Assembly (NCBI RefSeq): GCF_003012935.1
Contig: NZ_PUDR01000001.1
Span: forward strand, 200,182 to 264,181
Direction of reading: 5' to 3'
DNA from: Pannonibacter carbonis
GTDB taxonomy: Bacteria > Pseudomonadota > Alphaproteobacteria > Rhizobiales > Stappiaceae
Length of the DNA: 64,000 bases
Part shown: in pieces, positions 54,960-64,000 of the stretch
Layout of the letters: every line of letters begins with the position of its first letter
How positions within the stretch are numbered: position 1 is the stretch's first letter
Position numbers and translations under genes: made by a program
The notes under the pieces: generated by a model
What the model saw: the letters and a program-made list of their open reading frames with translations, nothing else
Told to the model about the DNA's origin: nothing
Database searches by the model: none

Positions 54960-55248
54960 CGATAAAGGACCTCTCGGCCGTGAAGTTGTTTTAAGTGTTT
55001 GACTGCAGCTGAAGACAGTCACTTTGCCGCCGCTCGGCAAGCCCCGGAACTTCGCCTTCCTGACGGCTGAATTTGGCAAAACTGGGACTGCATGCTGCAA
55101 TGCAGTTCGCCCTAGAAAGACCGAATTATGGTTACCACGATGTTAATCGCGTGAATTTTCCGCGAACAATCAACCACATCACCGGATTGACAAAGCCGGT
55201 TTCCGCACGACAAAGTCTCTGAAAGCAAAAATAAAGATCGATCAAGTC

Positions 55249-55524
55249 ATGAGATTAGTGACAGTTTTTCTCTTCGCCTGCTTTATTCCAGTGCCGGCTT
55301 TTGCTGTAGAGGCATCCGTCAACGCGGAAACGCAGCAAGAAGCGATGGCCGTTTCAGACGCACCCGCAATGCGCCTGGCGCAGAACTATTCCTGTACGCC
55401 AGCGCGCACCTGCAAGGTTATTGCCACTTGCGAGGAGGCCCGGTGGTATCTTCAGAACTGCCCCTGGGGCGGCAAGCTGGACAGAGACAAGGATGGGCAC
55501 CCTTGCGAAAGCGGCCCCTGCTGA
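55249..55524 (+). CDS. Small secreted excalibur-domain protein
   Basis: A 91-aa protein with signal peptide (VTVFLFACFIPVPAFA) and a C-terminal excalibur calcium-binding motif DRDKDGHPCESGPC preceded by CKVIATCEEARWYLQNC, giving six Cys that may form three disulfides. It lies on the opposite strand between tolQ and ybgC, where other Hyphomicrobiales have no gene. A perfect -35 (TTGACA, 55187) lies upstream but a good -10 is not visible; the ribosome site is weak. Function unknown. Confidence 0.75.
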   Translation: MRLVTVFLFACFIPVPAFAVEASVNAETQQEAMAVSDAPAMRLAQNYSCTPARTCKVIATCEEARWYLQNCPWGGKLDRDKDGHPCESGPC

Positions 55525-55546
55525 CATCTCTCTGCCCCTGACTGCC

Positions 55547-56008
55547 TTAGACTGCCGGATGACCCATCGCAGCAAGCCGCGCTGCCAGCGCCGGCGGCAA
55601 CCGGACAGGCCGGCCATCCGCTGTGATAACGGCAACGGTCACGTCAGCCCCGGCAAGGACTTCGCCTTCCCGCAGGGCTTGCTGGCGCAGCACAATCCGC
55701 GCACCGCGCGCCTCGACCAGAGTGGTCACAATTTCGAGAACATCGTCAATCCGTGCCGGACGCAGGTAGCTGACGTTCAATTGCCGAACAGCAAAAGCAA
55801 TGGATGGACCATGCGCCCCGTCGGCAAGCTCGGCATGATGGATCCCGCAATGACGCAGGAAGTCCGAACGGCCGCGTTCGAAGAAGCGAACGTAGGAGCC
55901 GTGATAGACAAGGCCGGTGAAATCCGTGTCCTCGTAATAGACGCGAACGGGAAGCACATGGCTCCCCGAAATGAGACGACCTGAAAGATCAGTCCAGTCC
56001 TGCGGCAT
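55547..56008 (-). CDS. ybgC: Tol-Pal associated acyl-CoA thioesterase YbgC
   Basis: A 153-aa hot-dog-fold thioesterase. The catalytic Asp is in the motif VRVYYEDTDFTGLVYHGSYVRFFERGRSDFLR; VSYLRPARIDDVLEIVT is the second conserved block. It is the usual first gene of the tol cluster, here separated from tolQ by an opposed small gene, so tolQRAB needs its own promoter. Confidence 0.95.
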   Translation of the reverse strand: MPQDWTDLSGRLISGSHVLPVRVYYEDTDFTGLVYHGSYVRFFERGRSDFLRHCGIHHAELADGAHGPSIAFAVRQLNVSYLRPARIDDVLEIVTTLVEARGARIVLRQQALREGEVLAGADVTVAVITADGRPVRLPPALAARLAAMGHPAV

Positions 56009-56063
56009 GTCAGCCCTCTCCGGCTCGGTGCCCCTGCCTTAGGCGCAAGGTGCCCGACATGCA

Positions 56064-56085
56064 AGACCCCGCCGAAGCGGGGTCT
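56064..56085 (-). terminator. Terminator of the chemoreceptor gene
   Basis: AGACCCCGC-CGAA-GCGGGGTCT, 9-bp stem with a GNRA-like loop, 31 nt after the chemoreceptor stop; the following T-run is short. Confidence 0.75.
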
Positions 56086-56116
56086 CAAAGTTCGTTGACG
56101 GCAAGGCTAGCCCTGA

Positions 56117-58231
56117 TCAGGCTGCGGCAACCTGTGCCAGGAAGCGTTCGACCGATTGGCGCAGGGTATCAGCCTGGCGCTTCATGGAAATGGTCGCCTC
56201 GCGCATGGTCTCGGCAGCTGTCGAATTGTCGGTGATGTCAGAGTTGAGGGTCGCAATCGCGCCGGTCACAGCCATCGTGCCCCGTGCTGCCTCGGACACG
56301 TTCCGCGAGATCTCGCCGGTTGCCGCACCCTGCTCGCGCACGGCGCCTGCGATCGAGGCGGTGTAGCTGTTTACTTCTTCCATCGACTGGGACACTTCGC
56401 CGATCTCGTCCACGGCATCGGAGGTCGAGGCCTGGATCGCGGCGATCTGGGCCGAGATTTCCTCGGTCGCCTTCGACGTCTGGTTGGCCAGTTCCTTCAC
56501 TTCGGCGGCAACGACCGCAAAGCCACGGCCGGCTTCACCGGCGCGAGCTGCCTCGATGGTGGCGTTGAGCGCCAGCAGGTTGGTCTGCTCGGCAATCGCC
56601 CGGATGAGGTCGACCACCTCACCGATCTTGTTTGCGGCCTGGGCAAGGCCGGCAATCTTGACGTTGGACGACTGGGCGTTGGCAGTGGTCCGACCGACGA
56701 CTTCCGCCGTGGTGGCGACCTGACGCGCGATTTCAGAGATCGATGCGTTCAGCTCTTCCGTGGCAGAGGCGACGGCCTGCACGTTGCCAGACGCATTCTC
56801 GGAGTCCATCACGGCCTGCGACCCACGCTGCGCCGCTTCGGCAGCCCGTGAATTCAGCACGCTCGAGAGTTCCTCGACATGTACGAGGTTTTCCTCCACC
56901 GCACTCAGCACCGTCTGTGCTTCGTGGCGGAAGGCATTGATCATGGCGTCAATCGACTGCTCGCGCTGTTCACGGGCGATATGACCGGCGCGGCGTTCTT
57001 CAGCAAGGCGCTCACGCTCAATGGAATTGTCCTTGAACACCTCGACGCAGCGAGCCATTTCGCCGATCTCATCCTTGCGATCGAGCGCATTGACCACGAC
57101 CGTGAGATCGCCATCGGCAATCTTGCGGGCGCCGCCTGCCAGTGCCTGCAACGGGGCAAACATGCGGGCGGTCAGGAACCAGATCACCGCGACAATCGGC
57201 AACAGGGCGAGAACGCCGGTGATGATCGCACCCAAAGTGATCTCGCGGGCAGCTTCTGCAAGTTCAGACACAGAGACAGCAGACCCAACCGCATAGCTGG
57301 TGCCCATCAGGTCGCCGGTCTCTGTCGAGTACTGATAGGACGTGCCAGTGATGTCAACCGTATTGGATCCTGTAGCGATCTGGGCCAGCGGAGCAGCTGT
57401 GCCCCGTACATCGCCGGCATCAAAGATCGCCGCAGTTCCCTTCGGATCGACCAGCAGCGCATGTTCCGTCCGGCCAACACCGCTTTCCTTGACGATCAGC
57501 GGGATCAGCTTGTCCATCGCGATCTGGAAGCCGATGATGCCGAAGAACCGGTCATGCGAGAACACCGGCGTAGCGAACAGCAGTTCCACGTTGCCCTCGG
57601 GGCTAACGCGGAAGCCGGATGTCGTGATCGCAGGCATGCTGGTCGCAGTCCGGTCGGACGAGGCGAGAAGCGGCGCGACTGCAGCCTTGAGCGCAGATTC
57701 GCTGAGTTCGGGAGCGCTCAGGTTGCGCGCAAACTCTTCACCCTTCTGGTAGCTGTAGATCACGTTGCCATCAACATCGACAAGCATCAGGTCACTGAAC
57801 AGGCCCTGACCGATCAGGTTGCTCATCGACTGATGAATTGGCTTGTGGTTGTTGGCGTAGAAGTTGGAGACCTGCGGCTCGATCAGCTTGTGGCGCTCGC
57901 CGGCGGAGTGCGGGTTGTCGTCCACGAAAATCTTGCGCAGCTGTTCCGTGTGGTTCTCTTTCAGAACCTTCCAGCCAGCCGTCATCTTCATCATTGCGTC
58001 CTTGGCGTCGGAAACCGACGCGAAGAAGCGGGCACTGTCCTGCCGCTGGGCCAGAGCCAGAGCGAGTGTCTGGCTTTTGCCCAGTGTTGCACTGTTCAGG
58101 GCGCGCGCGGCCTGTTCATCAGCGACACGGCCAGCGAGTTGCGAGGTGACCAGCACAGTGGCTGCGCACATGATAGAGGCGCCGATGAAGAACATCAGAG
58201 CCATCTTGTTAGACAAGCGATTTAGGATCAT
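56117..58231 (-). CDS. Methyl-accepting chemotaxis protein (Cache-type sensor)
   Basis: A 704-aa transmembrane chemoreceptor. Helix 1 is [19 protein letters not shown], then a large periplasmic domain of double-Cache-like form (about 40-320, with [22 protein letters not shown] and [14 protein letters not shown]), helix 2 [19 protein letters not shown], a HAMP domain ([14 protein letters not shown]) and the signalling tip [37 protein letters not shown]. No C-terminal CheR-tethering pentapeptide is seen (it ends LAQVAAA). ATG 58231 opens helix 1. It sits between ruvB and ybgC, which are normally adjacent. Confidence 0.93.
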   Translation of the reverse strand: MILNRLSNKMALMFFIGASIMCAATVLVTSQLAGRVADEQAARALNSATLGKSQTLALALAQRQDSARFFASVSDAKDAMMKMTAGWKVLKENHTEQLRKIFVDDNPHSAGERHKLIEPQVSNFYANNHKPIHQSMSNLIGQGLFSDLMLVDVDGNVIYSYQKGEEFARNLSAPELSESALKAAVAPLLASSDRTATSMPAITTSGFRVSPEGNVELLFATPVFSHDRFFGIIGFQIAMDKLIPLIVKESGVGRTEHALLVDPKGTAAIFDAGDVRGTAAPLAQIATGSNTVDITGTSYQYSTETGDLMGTSYAVGSAVSVSELAEAAREITLGAIITGVLALLPIVAVIWFLTARMFAPLQALAGGARKIADGDLTVVVNALDRKDEIGEMARCVEVFKDNSIERERLAEERRAGHIAREQREQSIDAMINAFRHEAQTVLSAVEENLVHVEELSSVLNSRAAEAAQRGSQAVMDSENASGNVQAVASATEELNASISEIARQVATTAEVVGRTTANAQSSNVKIAGLAQAANKIGEVVDLIRAIAEQTNLLALNATIEAARAGEAGRGFAVVAAEVKELANQTSKATEEISAQIAAIQASTSDAVDEIGEVSQSMEEVNSYTASIAGAVREQGAATGEISRNVSEAARGTMAVTGAIATLNSDITDNSTAAETMREATISMKRQADTLRQSVERFLAQVAAA

Positions 58232-58414
58232 AGCAGCGTTCCCGCCCTCCGGTTTTGTTAGACGGTGGCGGAAAGTCACAAAAAAAACCTTAACTCGAAG
58301 CAGCAGTATCCGGAATTCTCACTAGTTCCAGAAACAGTTAGTCTGGATTAATTGCATCGACCGGCAAGAACATGCCTAAAATCCAAGCATTCCCCGTAAC
58401 TTGACGTTACTGGG

Positions 58415-59461
58415 TCAGGCTTCGGGTTCCTCTGAAAAAAGACCAAGTTGCGGCGCATCCGGGCGCGGCGGAACAGCCAATCCAAGATGCCGGAAGGACT
58501 GCGGCGTCAAAATTCGTCCACGTGGTGTACGTTGTATGAATCCATTCTGGATCAGATACGGTTCCACGATCTCCTCAATCGCATCGCGCGGCTCAGAGAG
58601 AGCGGCCGCAATTGTCTCGATCCCGACGGGGCCGCCACCGAAGTTGACGGCGATCTGGGTGAGGTATCGGCGGTCCAGACTGTCGAGACCGGCACTGTCC
58701 ACTTCGAGCTGCGAAAGAGCCCGGTCGGCCATGGCGCGGTCGACCGTTTCCATGCCGGCATAGACGGTAAAGTCGCGCACCCGGCGCAGCAGACGGCCGG
58801 CAATACGCGGTGTGCCGCGCGCGCGCATGGCAATCTCGCGGGCGCCGTCCGGTGCCATGCCGATGCCCAGCAGGCGGGCACCTCGGTTGACGATGTGCTC
58901 CAGTTCCTCGACCGTGTAGAACTCCAGCCGGACCGGAATGCCGAAGCGATCCCGCAGCGGCGTGGTCAGCAAGCCGAGACGCGTCGTGGCGGCGACGAGC
59001 GTGAACTTGGCAAGGTCGATCTTCACCGAGCGGGCGGCCGGGCCTTCACCGATGATGAGATCCAGCTGGAAATCCTCCATCGCCGGATAGAGCACTTCCT
59101 CCACCGCCGGGCTGAGGCGATGGATCTCATCGATGAACAGCACGTCGCGTTCTTCAAGATTGGTCAGGAGTGCGGCAAGATCGCCAGCCTTGGCGATGAC
59201 GGGACCAGACGTCGCACGGAAGTTGACGCCAAGCTCGCGCGCCATGATCTGCGCCAATGTCGTCTTGCCAAGACCCGGAGGACCGACAAACAGCACATGG
59301 TCCAGCGCCTCGCCACGCGCCTTGGCCGCGCCGATGAACACCTTGAGGTTGGCGCGCGCCTGCGCCTGGCCGACAAACTCGTCCAGCGACTGCGGCCGCA
59401 TGGTGGTGTCGATCTCGTCGCCCCGGATCTGCGGGCTGACCAGCCGTTCGCTGTCGTCCAT
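58415..59461 (-). CDS. ruvB: Holliday junction branch migration helicase RuvB
   Basis: A 348-aa AAA+ motor: Walker [11 protein letters not shown] (59-68), Walker [10 protein letters not shown], sensor I VAATTRLG, the arginine finger region TTPLRDRFG, and the C-terminal winged helix ([12 protein letters not shown]). It follows ruvA after 46 nt. Confidence 0.97.
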   Translation of the reverse strand: MDDSERLVSPQIRGDEIDTTMRPQSLDEFVGQAQARANLKVFIGAAKARGEALDHVLFVGPPGLGKTTLAQIMARELGVNFRATSGPVIAKAGDLAALLTNLEERDVLFIDEIHRLSPAVEEVLYPAMEDFQLDLIIGEGPAARSVKIDLAKFTLVAATTRLGLLTTPLRDRFGIPVRLEFYTVEELEHIVNRGARLLGIGMAPDGAREIAMRARGTPRIAGRLLRRVRDFTVYAGMETVDRAMADRALSQLEVDSAGLDSLDRRYLTQIAVNFGGGPVGIETIAAALSEPRDAIEEIVEPYLIQNGFIQRTPRGRILTPQSFRHLGLAVPPRPDAPQLGLFSEEPEA

Positions 59462-59507
59462 ACGCCTTCACTCTCCACGCCGCGGCAGCGCGCCGCTGGC
59501 AAACCGG

Positions 59508-60128
59508 TTACTGGACCGCCAGTTCCTTGAGGCCAAGGCGGATGAGGGTTTCCGTTGTTGCCCCCTCCCCGGCCGATTTCACGGCCTTGGCCACCGCCGC
59601 GCTCGCCTGCGCCGGGGCATAGCCCAGATTGCTCAGCGCCGATACCGCCTCGGCCACCGGACGGGCGGCAACATTCTCGCTGACCGTCTGGGCGACGGCC
59701 AGCGTATCAGCGTCCAGCGCCGAATATCCCGGCGCCTTGTCCTTCAGCTCGATGACGAGACGCTCGGCAACACGCTTGCCAACGCCCGGCGCGCGGGACA
59801 GCGCGGTCTTGTCGCCGAGCGCAATTGCCGTCGCCACATCGCTCGCCTTCATCACGCCGAGGACGGCCAGGGCAACTTTTGCACCGACGCCCTGCACGGT
59901 CATGAGAAGCCGGAACCATTCCCGCTCGGCCTCTGAGGCAAAGCCGTAGAGACGGATCATGTCCTCGCGAACGATGGTCTCGATGAACAGCACGGCCGCC
60001 TCGCCCGCGCGCGGCAACTGCTGCAGCACGCGCGAGGGGCAGAAGACCTGATAGCCAACGCCATGGACATCGAGGATCAGGTGGTCCTCGCCGAAACTGT
60101 CGATGGTGCCCTTGAGCTTGCCGATCAT
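59508..60128 (-). CDS. ruvA: Holliday junction branch migration protein RuvA
   Basis: A 206-aa tetrameric junction-binding protein: OB fold ([29 protein letters not shown]), helix-hairpin-helix pair ([14 protein letters not shown] and [19 protein letters not shown]), a flexible linker and the RuvB-binding domain III ([20 protein letters not shown]). It overlaps the ruvC stop by 4 nt. Confidence 0.97.
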   Translation of the reverse strand: MIGKLKGTIDSFGEDHLILDVHGVGYQVFCPSRVLQQLPRAGEAAVLFIETIVREDMIRLYGFASEAEREWFRLLMTVQGVGAKVALAVLGVMKASDVATAIALGDKTALSRAPGVGKRVAERLVIELKDKAPGYSALDADTLAVAQTVSENVAARPVAEAVSALSNLGYAPAQASAAVAKAVKSAGEGATTETLIRLGLKELAVQ

Positions 60129-60664
60129 GCTGCACCTCTCGTGGCTGCGGCGATCTTTGCCGCCACTTTCGATTCCATGCTGGCGGCTCCCCGGTGATGG
60201 GCGTGACAGACGGCAATCGCCAGCGCATCCGCCGCATCGTCGCTGTCGAACCTCGCCTTGGGAAGCAGGATCTTCACCATGTGACGGATCTGGTCCTTTT
60301 CCGCGTGGCCGGTGCCGACCACGGTCTTCTTCACAAGGTTCGGCGCGTATTCCGAAACGGCGAGCCCATGCAGCGAGGGCACCAGCAGCGCGATGCCGCG
60401 CGCCTGACCAAGTTTCAGCGTCGCGCCGGCATCCTTGTTGACGAAGGTCAGCTCGACGGCGGCCTCATGCGGTGACTGGGCATGGATCACCTGCTGCAGG
60501 CCGTTGTGAAGCTGAACCAGCCGCTCGGCCAGATCGTTCTTCTCGCTGGAGGTCACGGTTCCGGCCGCCACGAAGGTGAGCTTGTTGCCCAGCGCCTCAA
60601 TGAGACCCCAGCCGGTGCGGCGCAGACCGGGATCAATCCCGAGGATTCGAATCGGATGTATCAT
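60125..60664 (-). CDS. ruvC: Crossover junction endodeoxyribonuclease RuvC
   Basis: A 179-aa resolvase. The acidic catalytic residues are D11 ([15 protein letters not shown]), Glu in [11 protein letters not shown], and the Asp pair in [23 protein letters not shown] 60664 opens the conserved start; the upstream frame to 60874 includes a repeat and is not coding. No strong ribosome site is visible. Confidence 0.95.
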   Translation of the reverse strand: MIHPIRILGIDPGLRRTGWGLIEALGNKLTFVAAGTVTSSEKNDLAERLVQLHNGLQQVIHAQSPHEAAVELTFVNKDAGATLKLGQARGIALLVPSLHGLAVSEYAPNLVKKTVVGTGHAEKDQIRHMVKILLPKARFDSDDAADALAIAVCHAHHRGAASMESKVAAKIAAATRGAA

Positions 60665-60802
60665 AGAACAAAGCGGTAACAAAACTCGCGCCCCGACGCC
60701 AGCACAGACGGTCAGAGGGGAGGAAGACGGCTTGTTTTTCGAGGATTGGCGCTGCGGAGACCGGCACGTGGCCAGGGTAGGAGTGCTACCTGGCTCTCCT
60801 TG

Positions 60803-60930
60803 GTCATCCCGGACGCAGCGAAGCGGAGATCCGGGACCGGAGAGCCAAAGCGTCTGCGACGTTGACTCATTCAAACATCGGCACCTCGACCCTCCGGTCC
60901 CGGCTCAACGCTGCGCTTGGCCGGGATGAC
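60803..60930. repeat. GTCATC/GATGAC-bounded inverted repeat
   Basis: GTCATCCCGG (60803) and CCGGGATGAC (to 60930) bound an element with a second inner pair, CCGGGACCGGAG and CTCCGGTCCCGG. It fills much of the 338-nt gap between ruvC and yebC. No gene is seen there, though short frames are open. Confidence 0.75.
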
Positions 60931-60960
60931 GTGGGTGGGGCTAGGTATAGCACCAGTCCA

Positions 60961-60981
60961 ACCCCGGCAGACGGCCGGGGT
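60961..60981 (-). terminator. Hairpin after yebC
   Basis: ACCCCGGC and GCCGGGGT, 8-bp stem, about 22 nt after the yebC stop. U-run weak (TTGG), so termination may need Rho or the repeat that follows. Confidence 0.55.
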
Positions 60982-61002
60982 CGGACAAGCATGAAAAGGC
61001 CG

Positions 61003-61749
61003 TCAGCCGGCGAGGCTGGCCATGGTCTCTTCGTCGATGTCGAAGTTGGCGTAGACGTTCTGGACGTCGTCGTCATCTTCGAGGAGACCAACGAGCTTCA
61101 TCAGGGTCTGGGCCTTCTCGGCATCGACCGGGATGAGGTTCTGCGGCTTCCAGATGATCTTGACGGACTCAGGCTCGCCCAGCGTCGCTTCGAGCGCCTT
61201 GGACACATCGCCCAGATCCTCGAAAGCGCAGATGATGGTGTGGTTTTCGGCGTCCGACTGAACGTCTTCCGCTCCGGCCTCGATGGCCGCTTCCAGCACG
61301 GCATCCGCAGCACCGGCCTTGGCCGGGTAGATGATCTCGCCGACCTTGTCGAACATGAACGACACCGAACCGGTTTCGCCCATCGCTCCGCCGCACTTGG
61401 CGAAATAGGAGCGCACGTTCGGGGCGGTGCGGTTGCGGTTGTCCGTCATCGCCTCGACGATGATGGCAACGCCTCCGGGGCCATAGCCCTCGTAGCGGAT
61501 TTCGTCATACGATTCGGCATCACCGCCCTGCGACTTGTTGATGGCCCGCTGGATGTTGTCCTTGGGCATCGACTGGGCCTTGGCGTTCTGGATGGCCAGA
61601 CGCAGGCGCGGGTTGGCAGCCGGATCGGGATCACCATGCTTGGCGGCAACGGTGATTTCCTTGGAAAGCTTTGAAAACAGCTTCGACCGGACCGCATCCT
61701 GGCGGCCCTTGCGATGCATGATGTTCTTGAACTGTGAATGTCCGGCCAT
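61003..61749 (-). CDS. yebC: YebC/PmpR family protein
   Basis: A 248-aa protein of the TACO1/YebC family: start [35 protein letters not shown], then [23 protein letters not shown] and C-terminal [11 protein letters not shown]. Long called a transcriptional regulator, this family is now associated with helping ribosomes through proline stretches. It lies just upstream of ruvC as in most proteobacteria. Confidence 0.95.
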   Translation of the reverse strand: MAGHSQFKNIMHRKGRQDAVRSKLFSKLSKEITVAAKHGDPDPAANPRLRLAIQNAKAQSMPKDNIQRAINKSQGGDAESYDEIRYEGYGPGGVAIIVEAMTDNRNRTAPNVRSYFAKCGGAMGETGSVSFMFDKVGEIIYPAKAGAADAVLEAAIEAGAEDVQSDAENHTIICAFEDLGDVSKALEATLGEPESVKIIWKPQNLIPVDAEKAQTLMKLVGLLEDDDDVQNVYANFDIDEETMASLAG

Positions 61750-61873
61750 GATCTTCCCGGCAGTTGTGCTTGGCTCACATATGGAGAATGCGCAGCTTAT
61801 AGGGAAACCGCGCAAGAAAATCCAGCCACCCCACCCACGCCCGCAGAGCACAGGGGCGGTGGTCCGCCGTCGG

Positions 61874-62698
61874 TCAGGACAGCCAGAACGAAGGGAACAC
61901 CGGATCCAGACGTCCGCCGATGCGCAGGGGCGAAATGGCAGTGGCAAGCCCCGTGCGGTCGTCCGTCTCCACGGCAACACCGCAGATCGTCGCCTCGCCC
62001 AGGGCCGGCGTGAAGCGGGCACCTGGCACCTTGCGCAGGAACCGGTTCAGCGGCTCATCCTTTTCCATGCCGAGCACGCTGTCATAGTCGCCGCACATGC
62101 CGGCGTCGGACAGATAGGCGGTGCCGCCGGGCAGGATCTGATGATCGGCCGTCGGAACATGGGTGTGCGTGCCGACAACAAGGCTGACACGACCGTCAAG
62201 GAAATGACCCATCGCCTGCTTTTCGCTGGTGGCTTCCGCATGCATGTCGATGACGATGGCATCGGCGACAAGGCCGAGCGGGCAGTCGGCGATGGCCTTC
62301 TCGACGCCGGCGAAGGGATCGTCGAGCGCATCCATGTACACCCGGCCCATCACATTGACGACGGCAACACGGGCACCATTGCGGGCGTTGAAGAGGTTGA
62401 CGCCCCGGCCGGGCGTGCCGGCGGGATAGTTGACCGGGCGCAGCAGGCGCGGCTGGCGCTCGATGTAGACGAGGGTTTCGCGCTGGTCCCAGATGTGGTT
62501 GCCGGTGGTGACAACGTCAGCCCCGGCATCCAGCACATCCTGCAGGATTTCCTCGGTAATGCCAAAGCCGGAAGCGGAGTTCTCGCCATTGACGATGACG
62601 AAATCGAGATGGTGGTCCGACACCAGGCCCGGCAGGGCATCAATGACCGCATTGCGTCCGGCGCGGCCAACCAGATCCCCCAGGAAAAGCAGTCTCAT
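61874..62698 (-). CDS. ymdB: YmdB/TIGR00282 family metallophosphoesterase
   Basis: A 274-aa calcineurin-like phosphoesterase: metal ligands in [30 protein letters not shown] and [12 protein letters not shown]. In Bacillus the YmdB family acts on 2',3'-cyclic nucleotides. It overlaps the fau stop by 4 nt (ATGA), so the two are co-translated. Confidence 0.93.
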   Translation of the reverse strand: MRLLFLGDLVGRAGRNAVIDALPGLVSDHHLDFVIVNGENSASGFGITEEILQDVLDAGADVVTTGNHIWDQRETLVYIERQPRLLRPVNYPAGTPGRGVNLFNARNGARVAVVNVMGRVYMDALDDPFAGVEKAIADCPLGLVADAIVIDMHAEATSEKQAMGHFLDGRVSLVVGTHTHVPTADHQILPGGTAYLSDAGMCGDYDSVLGMEKDEPLNRFLRKVPGARFTPALGEATICGVAVETDDRTGLATAISPLRIGGRLDPVFPSFWLS

Positions 62699-63273
62699 GC
62701 GCCCTCGCGCTCGTTGAACCAGGTGAGGCCACGCTCCGTCAGGATCGCCTCAAGCTTCTGGTCATGCGGTTCAGTCGGCACGTGATCCACCTCCTGCGCG
62801 GAAAACGCAAGTCCGATCCTGCGCACGGCGTGGCCTGCAGCCTCGAAATCAGCGATCGCCGTGTCATAGAAGCCGCGGCCATAACCAAGACGCCAGCCAT
62901 TGGCGTCATAGGCCGACAGGGGCATCAGCAGCACATCCGGGCGCAGTTCGGGCGAAGCCTCGTCCGGTACGATGGTGCCGAAACCGGCCTTGACCAGCGT
63001 CGTCTCCCGGTCGAGCCGGCGGAAGACAAGGCGCGGGCCGACGACGACCGGCAGGCAGAGCGCGTGACTGCGCTGGCCGAGCGCATGCATCAGCGGGCGC
63101 GGATCGATCTCGTCACGGATGGGCCAGAAGCCGGCAACAATCGCGCCGGGCTGAAGCTGGAGCGCATCCACCGTGTCGCAGAGTGCCAGAGAGGCCTCGA
63201 TGCGATCGGCAACGGCGAGGGCGCTGCGCCGGTCCAGCGCAAGCTTGCGCACGGCGGCCTTGCGTTCGGCCAT
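62695..63273 (-). CDS. fau: 5-formyltetrahydrofolate cyclo-ligase
   Basis: A 190-aa enzyme (YgfA, MTHFS) converting 5-formyl-THF to methenyl-THF with ATP. The conserved C-terminal signature is WRLGYGRGFYD, and LRPDVLLMPLSAYDANG precedes it. ATG 63273 is chosen; the frame is open to 63381 but that part overlaps the probable 6S RNA region. Position between the 6S-like RNA and ymdB is typical. Confidence 0.92.
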   Translation of the reverse strand: MAERKAAVRKLALDRRSALAVADRIEASLALCDTVDALQLQPGAIVAGFWPIRDEIDPRPLMHALGQRSHALCLPVVVGPRLVFRRLDRETTLVKAGFGTIVPDEASPELRPDVLLMPLSAYDANGWRLGYGRGFYDTAIADFEAAGHAVRRIGLAFSAQEVDHVPTEPHDQKLEAILTERGLTWFNEREGA

Positions 63274-63396
63274 TTCGGTTTCAGCCCGGGTTTGGGACGT
63301 GGAAACGGGAGCCAAGCTGCCTCCAGGCGGCAAAGCGACAGGGTATGACGCAAGACGATGGAAAGTGCGTAGCCACAACATCCGTTGGAAGTCGCA

Positions 63397-63500
63397 ATCC
63401 CGGGAAACCTACTAAGTAGGTGGGCGCCGTGTGCCCAGGCCCACGAGCCTGGACAAGTACAGCTCCCTAAGGAATGCGTAAGGCCCCGGGGATATGGTTC
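63397..63500 (-). ncRNA. ssrS: 6S RNA candidate (zapA-fau intergenic)
   Basis: The gap between zapA and fau is the usual home of 6S RNA in proteobacteria. On the minus strand a closing stem can form between ATCCCCGGG (about 63494-63486) and CCCGGGAT (63404-63397). A long apical hairpin centres on CCAGGC-TCGTGG-GCCTGG, extended by GCTGT/ACGGC, and near the 3' end is GGCGCCCACCTACT, a motif I associate with alphaproteobacterial 6S RNA. The visible core is about 100 nt, shorter than usual, so the 5' end may lie nearer 63545. Confidence 0.5.
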
Positions 63501-63595
63501 CTGACGAGAAGCGCAGCCACGCTGATCAGATATAGACCCAGGATGCCGCCATTACCAGCCCGGCAGCTGCAAAGCCGGTGAAGCATCTGGATAAG

Positions 63596-63967
63596 TCACT
63601 CTTCCCGCAGGCTGCGGGTCAGGCCGTCGGCAAGGTTTTCGATCCGCCGGGCGGCCTCATCGATCCGCGCCACCACGCTGGCCTCGCTGCGGTTGAGATG
63701 CTCCAGCGCCTGCATGCGGGCTTCGCGCGCGCTCGCCAGTTCCTGCTCCAGATGGCGGATCTTCTTTTCCATCTCGGAAAGTTCATCGACCACCATGATG
63801 CCGGCCATGACGGTCAGGCGCTGGTCGCCAATCTCGCCGAAACTGCGGCGCAGGTCCTCGATGCAGCTGTCGAAACGCCCGGCAAGGCCGATCAGGCGCT
63901 CTTCCTCGCCGTCGTCGCAGGCCATTCGAAAGGCCCGGCCGTTGATGGTGACTGAAATCTGCGCCAT
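63596..63967 (-). CDS. zapA: Cell division protein ZapA
   Basis: A 123-aa FtsZ-ring-associated protein: N-terminal globular part (AQISVTINGRAFRMACDDGEEERLIGLA) and a C-terminal coiled coil (VVDELSEMEKKIRHLEQELASAREARMQALEHL). It bundles FtsZ filaments. Followed by the 6S-like RNA and fau. Confidence 0.92.
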   Translation of the reverse strand: MAQISVTINGRAFRMACDDGEEERLIGLAGRFDSCIEDLRRSFGEIGDQRLTVMAGIMVVDELSEMEKKIRHLEQELASAREARMQALEHLNRSEASVVARIDEAARRIENLADGLTRSLREE

Positions 63968-63976
63968 GCCTGCCGC

Positions 63977-64000
63977 TCAGCCTCCGTGTGCTTCAAGAAC
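63977..64000 (-). CDS. End of an upstream reading frame (possible DUF4164 protein)
   Basis: Seven codons (VLEAHGG) and a TGA lie 9 nt before the zapA ATG and are cut by the window edge. A DUF4164 coiled-coil gene commonly precedes zapA in Hyphomicrobiales, but so few residues cannot establish this; the call is positional. Confidence 0.3.
   Translation of the reverse strand, partial: VLEAHGG

Noticed and set aside
55132-55146. CtrA box upstream of tolQ (TTAC-N7-TTAA)
   Set aside because: One mismatch and about 170 nt from the tolQ start; too weak to report as a site without data.
63541-63586. Small membrane peptide after zapA
   Set aside because: A 39-codon minus-strand frame with a hydrophobic stretch exists, but it runs into the 6S-like RNA and has no ribosome site; noted only as a possibility.

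Overview
The window looks like a chromosomal segment of a high-GC (by eye about 60-65%) alphaproteobacterium of the Hyphomicrobiales (Rhizobiales), with a gene set closest in style to Stappiaceae-type marine/soil genera. The evidence is CtrA and ChpT, an RpoH of alphaproteobacterial type, DUF1134/EipA, DUF2336 and DUF6476 proteins, the ruv-ybgC-tol-pal-cpoB-tilS-ftsH-glmM gene order, and a zapA-fau junction with a 6S-like RNA. Almost everything is core or near-core chromosome. I see no insertion sequence, prophage, CRISPR array or toxin-antitoxin pair, and no obvious new multi-gene system.

Layout. 1-4.2 kb: the end of an alpha/beta hydrolase gene overlapping an aldehyde dehydrogenase gene, a RecD-like helicase and an FkbM methyltransferase. 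4.2-9.8 kb: a complete dipeptide/oligopeptide ABC transporter operon (dppABCDF order, minus strand). 10-14 kb: a large MscS-type channel divergent from a DUF2336 protein. 14-25 kb: a cell-cycle and motility block with fliI-fliJ, divergent ctrA, a Tat-exported metallo-beta-lactamase-fold enzyme, and the run chpT-cheA-cheW-cheY-cheB-cheR, in which CheA is a hybrid with its own receiver. The ctrA upstream region is packed with GANTC (CcrM) sites. 25-28 kb: YHS-domain protein, EipA, a coiled-coil membrane protein and tRNA-Glu(CTC). 28-33 kb: a DUF6476 gene and rluD whose divergent start codons overlap, then rpoH and a CHASE2 adenylate cyclase. 33-35.5 kb: a TPP-riboswitch-controlled thiamine-precursor transporter pair with no ATPase gene beside it. 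35.8-46 kb: a conserved membrane protein, purA, an EamA transporter, serA, serC, an outer-membrane beta-barrel gene with a perfect CtrA box, and glmM. 46-64 kb: ftsH (with a consensus heat-shock promoter), tilS, cpoB, pal, tolB, tolA, tolR, tolQ, ybgC, ruvB, ruvA, ruvC, yebC, ymdB, fau, a 6S-like RNA and zapA, nearly all on the minus strand. A chemoreceptor gene and a small excalibur-domain ORF interrupt this block.

How parts connect. ChpT and CtrA are two of the three steps of the CckA-ChpT-CtrA phosphorelay and sit with flagellar and chemotaxis genes that CtrA commonly controls. RpoH is encoded here, and both rpoH and ftsH carry upstream matches to the alphaproteobacterial RpoH promoter consensus. 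FtsH is known to degrade sigma-32 in enterobacteria, so a feedback loop within the window is plausible. Intergenic regions contain a family of palindromic repeats (paired 33-nt hairpin arms with identical 47-nt spacing, plus larger GTCAYC-bounded inverted repeats). These are the most genome-specific features of the window.
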